In this document: positions 1 through 5,463 of the stretch, piece after piece
Layout of the letters: every line of letters starts with the position of its first letter
How positions within the stretch are numbered: the stretch's first letter is position 1
Assembly (NCBI GenBank): GCA_015521505.1
Contig: WAOB01000063.1
Span: 1-5,685 of the forward strand
Origin: Nanobdellati archaeon
GTDB taxonomy: Archaea; EX4484-52; JAADEF01
Direction: 5' to 3'
Length of the DNA: 5,685 bases
Notes under the pieces: generated by a model
Told to the model about the DNA's origin: nothing
Database searches by the model: none
The model's input: only the letters and a program-made list of their open reading frames with translations
Program-made: the position numbers and the translations under genes

Positions 1-1705
1 CCTCTTGTATTATTTTTTTTGTATTTTCTAAAACAACTTCCTTCTTTGTTTCACCTCTTTCTACCTTTTCTAAATCTTCTTCTATTTTTCTTGTTAGTGT
101 TTCGGATAGTATTTGAGGGATATATTTTTCCATTATTTCGTGTACTACCATGCCTAGAGGAGTTACTTCTATGCTGTTTTTTCCTTTAATATACTTTCTT
201 TTATATAATGTTTCTATTATCATTGCTCTCGTTGCTTTGGTTCCTAATTTTCTTTTTTCTAATTCTTTTATTAATGATGCAGGAGAATATCTTTTAGGGG
301 GTTGCGTTTCTTTTTCTAAAAGATTTAATGTATTTATCTTAATTGATGTCTTGGTCTTTAGTTCCGGCAAAGGGTAAAAATTTTCTTTTAATGTTTCTTC
401 ATAAATTTTCATCCATCCTTTTTCAGATATTGTCTGTAGTTCAAAAATAAAGAGGTGTTGTTTTATTTTAACTTTTCCTTTAACTATTTTCTTTTTGGCA
501 TTTTCATCTAAGGTAGCTAGAAATCTTCTTACTATTAAATCAAATATTTTTCTTTCATTTTTATTTAATGCAGATATCTCTGAAATATCTCCTGTTGGGT
601 GTATTGCGGGGTGTGCTTCATCTTCTTTCTTTCCGTTATTTGGTATGGTTCTGTTTCTTCTTAATAAATCCAGTGCTTTTTCTTTATATTCTTTTATTTG
701 TGATATGCTCTTTAATATCTCTAGTATAGGAATGTTTTGAGAAATTTTTTGCGATGATGTTCGAGGATAGCTTATAAGAGATTTTTCGTATAGTTTTTGG
801 GCTAGATCTAGTGTTTGTTGAGGGGTTATTTTGTATATATTATATGCATCTGTTTGCAGATCGGTGAGATTATAAGGAGAAGGAGGGGCAACAGAAACTT
901 CTTTGATCTTTATTTCCTTTATAACACCATATTTTTCATTTTTTATTTCCGAATATATTTTTTCTGCTTTATCTTTTTCCTTTATCTTTTCCTCTATATA
1001 TTTTATTTTGATGTCTTTGTCTAAGATTCCTTCTATCGTATAATATTTTTCAGGGACAAATGCTTTTATTTTCTTTTCTCTTTCAACTAGAATTGCTAAT
1101 GCAGGTCCTTGAACTCTTCCAATACTTAGTGTTTGATACTTTCCTGCTTTTTTAATAGAACTTATCAGCCCTCTGCTTAAATTTATTCCATAATAGAAAT
1201 CTAGAATATGACGAGTGGTTCCTGCTATTGCAGTATTTTTTAATATGTGTTTTAACCTGTTTTTATACGAATAAATTATTTCTCTTTTTGTTAATGTAGA
1301 GAACTTCATCCTTTCAGCATCTTCTTTTTTAAATATGTATTTTAATATGTTATATCCTATTGTTTCTCCTTCAATATCGAAATCTGTTGCTATTATATAA
1401 TTATCTGCATTAGATCCGTATTTTTTCAATGCCTCTATGTATTCCTTGACATATTTTTTATCTTTTTCTTTTTCATACACAGGAACCCAACGAACATCAA
1501 ATACAGGATATGTGTTTTTAATGTCTGTTGTTAAAGAAAATAAATGTCCTACTGCAGATAATACAACAATCTCTTTATTTTCGTCCTTTAATATGTATAT
1601 AGGGACTCTTTTATGTCTTTCTACTTTTACTTCCTTTGAGGTTAAAAAATGTGCAATCTTTTTGGCAGTGTTGGGTTTTTCCGCGATTATTACTTCTTTT
1701 TCCAT
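1..1705 (-). CDS. topA: DNA topoisomerase I, type IA, archaeal (3' part beyond the left edge)
   Basis: Type IA topoisomerases cut one DNA strand through a 5'-phosphotyrosine link and pass the other strand through, relaxing negative supercoils. The frame is open for 568 codons from the ATG at 1705-1703 and runs off the window. Visible landmarks: Toprim domain from residue 3 to about 145, with Glu9 in IIAEKP and the metal-binding D108-F-D110-I-E112-G-E; SIGRVQGPA near residue 197; NLTDLQTDAY near 283; catalytic Tyr313 in SYPRTSS; AHPAIHPTG at 364-372; TPLGMVVHEIM from 515. These positions nearly coincide with E. coli TopA (Glu9, Asp111, Tyr319, His365). The Arg of bacterial DxDRE is Ile here, as is usual in archaeal members. 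Any C-terminal zinc fingers would lie outside the window. There is no helicase domain in front, so it is not reverse gyrase. The start overlaps the upstream gene's stop by one base (TAATG), with GGTG at 1713-1716 as ribosome-binding site, so translation is probably coupled. Confidence 0.95.
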   Translation of the reverse strand, partial: MEKEVIIAEKPNTAKKIAHFLTSKEVKVERHKRVPIYILKDENKEIVVLSAVGHLFSLTTDIKNTYPVFDVRWVPVYEKEKDKKYVKEYIEALKKYGSNADNYIIATDFDIEGETIGYNILKYIFKKEDAERMKFSTLTKREIIYSYKNRLKHILKNTAIAGTTRHILDFYYGINLSRGLISSIKKAGKYQTLSIGRVQGPALAILVEREKKIKAFVPEKYYTIEGILDKDIKIKYIEEKIKEKDKAEKIYSEIKNEKYGVIKEIKIKEVSVAPPSPYNLTDLQTDAYNIYKITPQQTLDLAQKLYEKSLISYPRTSSQKISQNIPILEILKSISQIKEYKEKALDLLRRNRTIPNNGKKEDEAHPAIHPTGDISEISALNKNERKIFDLIVRRFLATLDENAKKKIVKGKVKIKQHLFIFELQTISEKGWMKIYEETLKENFYPLPELKTKTSIKINTLNLLEKETQPPKRYSPASLIKELEKRKLGTKATRAMIIETLYKRKYIKGKNSIEVTPLGMVVHEIMEKYIPQILSETLTRKIEEDLEKVERGETKKEVVLENTKKIIQE

Positions 1706-2025
1706 TATTCTTCACCAAATATTTTATCCACAGGAGAAAATATATTGTAAACGCTTTTAATTAAGAGTGTGAGGAAAAGAAATGTTAAAATAGTTTCTAT
1801 GTTTTTATCTCTAAAGAACACTACAAGACCTACTGCAATATCTATTATAGACCCTATATTTATGTAGCCATCCCACAAAACATAATCAACTATGAAGACC
1901 AATACACCTCTTATAAGATGGTACCATAATAACACTAAAAGAAGTATATTGATTTCACCAACAAGAAAATATATTATTGCAGTAATTATGCTCAGGATAT
2001 CGTTTATACTTATATAGTCTATCAT
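1705..2025 (-). CDS. Small multi-pass membrane protein, unknown function
   Basis: 106 residues; I do not recognise the family. The protein is mostly hydrophobic, with about four membrane segments: roughly residues 8-22, 26-47, 56-71 and 76-96. The short loops carry charged residues (Asp49-Trp-Asp, Arg72-Asp-Lys), and the tail is SPVDKIFGEE. Segments 2 and 4 end in similar patterns (WYHLIRGVLVFIV and LTLLIKSVYNIFS), which suggests two two-helix repeats, but this is inference. No catalytic or metal-binding motif is visible. It is the first gene of a two-gene unit with topA, and its TAA overlaps the topA ATG. Upstream of its ATG there is no GGTG-type ribosome-binding site, but an A/T palindrome lies 28 bases away, so a leaderless transcript is likely. 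The one-base overlap with topA, the hydrophobic pattern and the promoter position make a real gene likely. Confidence 0.75.
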   Translation of the reverse strand: MIDYISINDILSIITAIIYFLVGEINILLLVLLWYHLIRGVLVFIVDYVLWDGYINIGSIIDIAVGLVVFFRDKNIETILTFLFLTLLIKSVYNIFSPVDKIFGEE

Positions 2026-2062
2026 GATTTATAGGAGATATTTCTAATTTTTAAAAATAAAA
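2026..2062. promoter_or_regulatory. Divergent promoter region between herA and the membrane protein-topA unit
   Basis: The 37 bases between the two start codons must hold both promoters. The perfect 12-base palindrome ATTTTTAAAAAT at 2047-2058 is centred about 28 bases from the minus-strand ATG, the expected TATA-box distance for a leaderless message. For herA, TTTATA at 2028-2033 begins 35 bases before the ATG and is a weaker candidate. Neither start has a ribosome-binding site at normal spacing; the GGAG at 2034-2037 is too far from the herA ATG. Each TATA candidate lies close to the opposite gene's start, so transcription initiation in the two directions may interfere. The assignment rests on spacing and composition only. 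Confidence 0.5.
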
Positions 2063-3856
2063 ATGTCTTTATTGTTATTAGGGGTGGTTGTTATATTAAT
2101 AGGAGAAGTAATTGGCAAAACAACACCGAAGGAATTTAGTTTTAAGATATACCAAGATGCAAAAACACACGACTTTGTAAGCGTTAAACTACCAGATAAC
2201 AAATGGGTGTTGTGTTATATAGAGAATATAGAAAACCTTCCTGATGGAGAGGTGGTAGGTAATTGTAGGGTTATCGGATATAGAGAAAAAAACATACTTG
2301 TAACACCCAAAATTCCAATAAAACCAGGTACTTTAGTTTATAAAGCAAACGATTCTTTGTTAAAAGAAATATTTAATTTTGATAACAACGGCATTTATGT
2401 GGGTATTTTAGAAAACAACCAAGAAGTAAAAGTCTATTTGGATATAGAGTCGTTACTTTCTAAACATCTTGCTGTTTTAGCGACCACAGGTTCTGGTAAG
2501 AGTTATGCTGTGGGTGTTATTGTAGAGGAACTTGCAGATAAAAACATTCCTGTAGTTATAATAGACCCTCACGGAGAATATTCTTCTATGAGATATGAAA
2601 ATGATAACCCTAAAGACAAGCAACTCATGGATTTTTTTGAAGTACAACCAAAAGGGTATGAGATTATGGAGTTTTCTCCAGATGTAAAAATAAATCTAAA
2701 CGCAAAACCGTTAAGATTTGAGGATAAAAATCTTTCCCCTCAAGAGATTATTCAGATGTTGCCAACAAAACCCACTCCATCACAAATCGGTCTCATATAT
2801 TCAGCGATAAAGGATTTGAAAGATAGAAAAAAGGAATATACTTTAGAAGACATCATAAATGAAATTTCCAATATGGAATCAAATGCTAAATGGAATATTA
2901 TAAATATGATGGATGTCATAAAAAGCACAGGTCTTTTTAGCAAAAATGCAATCAAAATAGTAGATTTAGTAAAGAGAGGTAAGATAACAATAATAAATTT
3001 AAGAGGGGTGAGTATTGATATTCAACAATTAGTTGTTCAACGAATTGTTTCGGAAATTTTTGAGCAAAGGAAGCTAGGTAAAATCCCTCCTTTGTTGTTG
3101 GTTATTGAAGAAGCACATAATTATGTTCCTGAGCGAGAAGTAACGTATGCCTCCAAAATTATACGAAATGTTGCAAGCGAAGGAAGAAAATTTGGGCTAG
3201 GATTGTGTGTTGTAACACAAAGACCTGCAAGAATAGATAAAAACATTCTGTCTCAATGTAATACACAAATCATTCTGAGAGTTACCAATCCTAACGATTT
3301 AAAAGCAATAACATATGCTGAACATTCTTTTACAGATTTAGATAAGGAGATAAGAAATCTTTCTGTAGGTAGTGCCGTTTTGTTAGGTATGGAGGTTCCT
3401 CTATTTATTAGAGTGAGAGTTAGGAGAAGTAAACACGGAGGAGAAGCTCCTTCTTTGCAACTAGATATAGACAAGTATGTAGAAATCATAAAACCGATAA
3501 ATTATATTTCTGAAATACCTAAGGAACATGAGACACTATTATATCCTTTTTATTATGTGGTTTTGAATACAGGTAGTGCATATTTGATAGATTCTATAAA
3601 AGGAAAGCAAATCTATTTTAAGGATAATAAGTTATTGGAAGTTGACCCTTTAGATTTAGAAAAAAATGTTTTTATAGATGTTGGTTTAAAAGAAAAGATA
3701 GGTCAAGTTATTCAACCCAAGATCTCTAAGAAGTTATTAGAAAATCAGTTAGGAGATATAATTAAATCCATTAAACTTGTATATTATCCTTACTATATAA
3801 AAGATAACGAAATTATTGATGGTGTTATGGGAACAGTTAAAAGAAAAGAAGAGTAA
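2063..3856 (+). CDS. herA: HerA-family hexameric DNA translocase/helicase with C-terminal extension
   Basis: HerA is a ring-shaped ATPase of the HerA/FtsK superfamily that pumps DNA and, with the NurA nuclease, resects ends in archaeal recombination repair. The 597 residues show, in order: an N-terminal HAS-type beta-barrel (about 12-130, beginning LIGEVIGKTTPKEF); Walker A ATTGSGKS (140-147); the strand IIDPHGEYSSM after it; Walker B LLLVIEEAHNYVP (344-356, with Glu349/Glu350); ASEGRKFGLG (371-380); the sensor segment VTQRPARIDKNILSQCNTQI; and the conserved end GSAVLLGMEVPLFIRVRVRRSKHGG. About 120 residues follow the ATPase core, with YPFYYV near 494 and YPYYIK near 575, making this longer than the roughly 500 residues of well-known HerA proteins. 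No NurA, Mre11 or Rad50 gene is in view. The ATG at 2063 is the most upstream start, since an in-frame TAA lies at 2045. It puts a hydrophobic stretch (MSLLLLGVVVILIG) ahead of the usual first strand, so the true start may be further in. Family assignment is firm; partnership with NurA is assumed from the family. Confidence 0.93.
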   Translation: MSLLLLGVVVILIGEVIGKTTPKEFSFKIYQDAKTHDFVSVKLPDNKWVLCYIENIENLPDGEVVGNCRVIGYREKNILVTPKIPIKPGTLVYKANDSLLKEIFNFDNNGIYVGILENNQEVKVYLDIESLLSKHLAVLATTGSGKSYAVGVIVEELADKNIPVVIIDPHGEYSSMRYENDNPKDKQLMDFFEVQPKGYEIMEFSPDVKINLNAKPLRFEDKNLSPQEIIQMLPTKPTPSQIGLIYSAIKDLKDRKKEYTLEDIINEISNMESNAKWNIINMMDVIKSTGLFSKNAIKIVDLVKRGKITIINLRGVSIDIQQLVVQRIVSEIFEQRKLGKIPPLLLVIEEAHNYVPEREVTYASKIIRNVASEGRKFGLGLCVVTQRPARIDKNILSQCNTQIILRVTNPNDLKAITYAEHSFTDLDKEIRNLSVGSAVLLGMEVPLFIRVRVRRSKHGGEAPSLQLDIDKYVEIIKPINYISEIPKEHETLLYPFYYVVLNTGSAYLIDSIKGKQIYFKDNKLLEVDPLDLEKNVFIDVGLKEKIGQVIQPKISKKLLENQLGDIIKSIKLVYYPYYIKDNEIIDGVMGTVKRKEE

Positions 3857-3858
3857 TT

Positions 3859-4104
3859 TCATTCAAACAAAGAAGTGTCTATCTCTAATCCTTCTGTGGT
3901 TTGAGTTATTTCTTCTGTTGTGTTCTCTTGTGGTGTTTCTTCAACCAACCCCATTTCTTCTGTTTGCTGTAGTGTTTCGTTTGAATATTCTATTGTTGGT
4001 GTTGGTTGTGTTACTTCCTGAGATTTCTCTTTTGTTGTATCGATACACCCTGCCAAAACAACACCTACTACCAACAACAAGAATACTACTATTCGTACGT
4101 TCAT
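3859..4104 (-). CDS. Small Thr/Glu-rich lipoprotein
   Basis: 81 residues. An Asn-Val-Arg start and a hydrophobic core (residues 5-17) lead into the lipobox LAGC with Cys20, the expected site of lipid attachment. The mature 62 residues are rich in Thr, Glu and Gln, without obvious secondary structure, and contain two N-glycosylation sequons (Asn-Glu-Thr and Asn-Thr-Thr). This looks like a flexible, acidic surface tether, not an enzyme or a binding-protein domain. The start is supported by a strong ribosome-binding site, GAGGTG (4111-4116 on the minus strand), six bases before the ATG. The gene converges on herA with only two bases between the stop codons, so the two transcripts' 3' ends must overlap. 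Function is unknown. The signal sequence, the ribosome-binding site and the lipobox together make it convincing as a gene despite its size. Confidence 0.85.
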   Translation of the reverse strand: MNVRIVVFLLLVVGVVLAGCIDTTKEKSQEVTQPTPTIEYSNETLQQTEEMGLVEETPQENTTEEITQTTEGLEIDTSLFE

Positions 4105-4209
4105 TTACAACACCTCTTTAATAATTGCAACTTAAATAATATGTATAATAAGTGTCAACCTTTAAATAAATTTCTTTTTTTAAATTTTCCTCACATAATC
4201 TCTATACAT
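4105..4209. promoter_or_regulatory. Divergent control region: lipoprotein gene (minus) and tRNA-Ser (plus)
   Basis: Very A/T-rich spacer of 105 bases. On the minus strand, GAGGTG at 4111-4116 is the lipoprotein ribosome-binding site. A TATA-like TTATACATA at about 4141-4151 would give a short leader, with TTATTTAAAGG at about 4159-4169 as an alternative. On the plus strand, TTTAAATTTT at 4179-4188 begins 31 bases before the mature 5' end of tRNA-Ser. The identical box stands at the identical distance before tRNA-Arg, which makes it the best-supported promoter element here. Confidence 0.6.
4179..4188 (+). promoter_or_regulatory. TATA box of tRNA-Ser
   Basis: TTTAAATTTT starts 31 bases upstream of the tRNA 5' end, as expected for an archaeal box A serving a transcript that starts at or just before the mature end. 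The same 10 bases at the same distance precede tRNA-Arg. Confidence 0.65.
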
Positions 4210-4293
4210 GCCGGGGTCGCCTAGCCTGGTATGGCGCGGGACTTGAGATCCCGTTCCCTTTTGGGAGCGAGGGTTCGAATCCCTCCCCCGGCG
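4210..4293 (+). tRNA. tRNA-Ser(UGA)
   Basis: A complete type II cloverleaf of 84 bases. The acceptor stem is GCCGGGG paired with CCCCGGC, with discriminator G. The D arm is GCC/GGC. The anticodon stem CGGGA/TCCCG encloses the loop CTTGAGA, with anticodon TGA at 4244-4246. A long variable arm (TTCCC...GGGAG), the class hallmark of serine and leucine tRNAs, precedes the T arm GAGGG-TTCGAAT-CCCTC. It reads UCA and, by wobble, other UCN codons. No CCA is encoded and there is no intron. A glycosyltransferase gene starts 21 bases downstream without a clear promoter of its own, so the two may share a transcript. Confidence 0.97.
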
Positions 4294-4314
4294 TAGTTTA
4301 TATGTGTGGTTATT

Positions 4315-5010
4315 ATGCCTCCAAAATATACTATCATCGTACCTACATATAACGAGGGCAGAACAGTGAATTACGTTATTAATAACATACAAGAAACCTT
4401 TAACAAAGAAGATTATGAGATTATTGTTGTTAATGATGGTAGTACAGATAATACAGAAGAAATGCTTGCAGCACTTTCTAAAGATAAAGAGAATCTTGTG
4501 GTTATCTCTTATAAAGACAATAGAGGGAAGGGATATGCAATTAGAAGAGGAATTGCTTATGCTAAAGGAAAATTTATTGGTATTCATGATGCAGATGTAG
4601 AATATAATCCTAGAGATCTTTTAATTCTTTTTAAGATTTCAGAGGTCACGGGTTGTGTAGTATATGGATCTAGATTTAGAGGGAGTATAGAGGGAATGGC
4701 GTGGTATATATATCTAGGCAATATTTTTTTATCTTTGTTGTTCTCTTTATTATATAGAGTTTTTGTTACAGATATTGAAACAGGCCACAAGGTTTTCCCA
4801 TCAAAAATTTTAAAATCTCTTAAATTAAGATCGGATGGTTTTGATATCGAAATTGAGATTAGTGCAAAGATTGCTAAGAAAGGACACAGTATTTTGGAAT
4901 TCCCTATATCCTATACTTCTACAAATCGGAAATATAAAAAACTCAGGCCTTTTAAAGACGGTATTATTGCCTTATATAAGATAGCATATTTCTTTTTGTT
5001 TGATCGATAA
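4315..5010 (+). CDS. Family 2 glycosyltransferase, dolichyl-phosphate hexose synthase type
   Basis: Enzymes of this GT-A type move a sugar (mannose or glucose) from a nucleotide sugar to a polyprenyl (dolichyl) phosphate at the cytoplasmic face of the membrane, supplying surface glycans and N-glycosylation. The 231 residues begin with the nucleotide-binding strand YTIIVPTYNEGRTV (5-18), then EIIVVNDGSTDNT (35-47), NRGKGYAIRRGI (69-80) and the metal-binding D92-A-D94 in HDADVEYNPRDL. YGSRF (117-121), DIETGHKVFPS (153-163) and DGFDIEIEISAKIAKKG (174-190) follow the pattern of Dpm1/Alg5-like proteins. Residues 130-150 and the last 15 are hydrophobic, enough for peripheral membrane contact, but there is no multi-helix C-terminal anchor. 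I chose the ATG at 4315; a GTG at 4306 would add three residues. No good ribosome-binding site is seen, and TTTATAT at 4297-4303 is too close to be its promoter, so it probably follows tRNA-Ser on one transcript. Donor sugar cannot be read from the sequence. Confidence 0.9.
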   Translation: MPPKYTIIVPTYNEGRTVNYVINNIQETFNKEDYEIIVVNDGSTDNTEEMLAALSKDKENLVVISYKDNRGKGYAIRRGIAYAKGKFIGIHDADVEYNPRDLLILFKISEVTGCVVYGSRFRGSIEGMAWYIYLGNIFLSLLFSLLYRVFVTDIETGHKVFPSKILKSLKLRSDGFDIEIEISAKIAKKGHSILEFPISYTSTNRKYKKLRPFKDGIIALYKIAYFFLFDR

Positions 5011-5014
5011 TCTA

Positions 5015-5041
5015 TTTAAATTTTTGTTGGTTTAAATTTTT
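5015..5041 (+). promoter_or_regulatory. Tandem A/T box; second copy is the TATA box of tRNA-Arg
   Basis: The 11-base sequence TTTAAATTTTT occurs twice, at 5015-5025 and 5031-5041, as a direct repeat with a 16-base period. The second copy starts exactly 31 bases before tRNA-Arg, the same as the box before tRNA-Ser. The first copy sits 16 bases further up and could be a second start signal or part of the end of the glycosyltransferase transcript, whose stop codon is at 5008-5010. Confidence 0.6.
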
Positions 5042-5061
5042 AGTATGTTTTTAATAGGAGT

Positions 5062-5136
5062 GGGCCCGTAGCTCAGCTTGGTTAGAGCGGTGGGCTTCTA
5101 ACCCACAGGTCAGGGGTTCAAATCCCCTCGGGCTCG
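5062..5136 (+). tRNA. tRNA-Arg(UCU)
   Basis: A complete 75-base cloverleaf. The acceptor stem is GGGCCCG with CGGGCTC (one G-U pair at 2-71), with discriminator G. The D arm is GCTC...GAGC. The anticodon stem GTGGG/CCCAC has loop CTTCTAA, with anticodon TCT at 5097-5099. The variable loop is AGGTC and the T arm is AGGGG-TTCAAAT-CCCCT. It reads AGA and AGG, the arginine codons used almost exclusively in the AT-rich genes here. No encoded CCA and no intron. It is the first of three tRNAs in a row and has its own TATA box. Confidence 0.97.
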
Positions 5137-5275
5137 TTAGTAAGAACACAGGGTCACAACCCCTAGAATGATGCCTTAATTGTGGACCGCTTCGATAATA
5201 ATCAACATATCCTTATGCTTCGCATGATTGTACCTGCATTATCAAATGCTCTTTGGGATTGTATGGTTGTTGTTG
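5137..5275 (+). other. Spacer between tRNA-Arg and tRNA-Glu, GC-raised, no gene recognised
   Basis: 139 bases with about 40% G+C by hand count, clearly above the A/T-rich promoter spacers elsewhere in the window. No TATA-like box lies 25-35 bases before tRNA-Glu. Short hairpins are possible: GGGT/ACCC around CACA near 5151-5162, and ATGC/GCAT around TTC at 5215-5225. I find no convincing box C/D pair, no H/ACA fold and no T-run. It may simply be the transcribed spacer of a tRNA operon, or it may hold a small RNA. Confidence 0.4.
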
Positions 5276-5349
5276 GCTCCGGTGGTGTAGTCAGGAAAAC
5301 ATCATGGCCTCTCGAGCCATGGCCCCGGGTTCAAATCCCGGCCGGAGCA
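5276..5349 (+). tRNA. tRNA-Glu(CUC)
   Basis: A complete 74-base cloverleaf. The acceptor stem is GCTCCGG with CCGGAGC, all Watson-Crick, with discriminator A. The D stem is GTGT/ACAT. The anticodon stem ATGGC/GCCAT has loop CTCTCGA, with anticodon CTC at 5311-5313. The T arm is CCGGG-TTCAAAT-CCCGG. It reads GAG; the UUC isoacceptor needed for GAA must lie elsewhere. No encoded CCA and no intron. No box matching those before tRNA-Ser and tRNA-Arg is found upstream. Confidence 0.97.
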
Positions 5350-5463
5350 TAAATAATATTTCCTGCGAGTATGGAGAACATGTTAGATTATTTACATATA
5401 TTGCGATGTTTTTGAGGTAAACACCATACACAATCTATTTGTAATCGTCCATTGCTCATTTAG
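5350..5463 (+). other. Spacer between tRNA-Glu and tRNA-Gln, no gene recognised
   Basis: 114 bases, about 31% G+C by hand count. A small hairpin TGTTT/AAACA with a 7-base loop lies at 5407-5423. CTATTTGTAA near 5435-5444 sits at roughly the right distance to be a weak promoter for tRNA-Gln but does not match the TTTAAATTTT box of the other tRNAs. No open reading frame or RNA family is recognised. Confidence 0.35.

Noticed and set aside
1370..1390. Loss of the Arg in the TopA acidic motif (DFDIEGE instead of DxDRE)
   Set aside because: Archaeal topoisomerase IA proteins commonly have an aliphatic residue there; the metal-binding acids are all present.
1..1705. Reverse gyrase
   Set aside because: The protein starts directly with the Toprim domain at residue 3, and the upstream gene is a small membrane protein, so there is no helicase part.
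150..1760. Several plus-strand open frames (150-377, 495-740, 815-1024, 1437-1760)
   Set aside because: They lie opposite the continuous topA frame on the minus strand. Their translations are Phe/Leu/Ser-rich antisense shadows without motifs.
3859..4104. Frame on the plus strand (3816-4121) as a membrane protein instead of the minus-strand lipoprotein
   Set aside because: It overlaps the herA end, lacks a ribosome-binding site, and its Leu/Val runs are the reverse of the lipoprotein's Glu/Thr-rich codons, whereas the minus frame has GAGGTG and a proper lipobox.
4180..4587. Minus-strand frame of 135 codons across tRNA-Ser and the glycosyltransferase start
   Set aside because: It runs through a complete tRNA and antisense to a well-supported glycosyltransferase; its Arg-rich GRDSNPRSQ stretch is the usual artefact of translating a tRNA T arm in reverse.
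5166..5240. Box C/D small RNA in the tRNA-Arg/tRNA-Glu spacer
   Set aside because: ATGATGC at 5168-5174 and ATGATTG at 5224-5230 resemble box C, but no CTGA box D follows at guide-length spacing and the two are too far apart.
5215..5352. Plus-strand frame of about 45 codons from the ATG at 5215 through tRNA-Glu
   Set aside because: Most of it is the tRNA itself, and the end (WPRVQIPAGA) is the familiar false peptide from a T arm. There is no ribosome-binding site.
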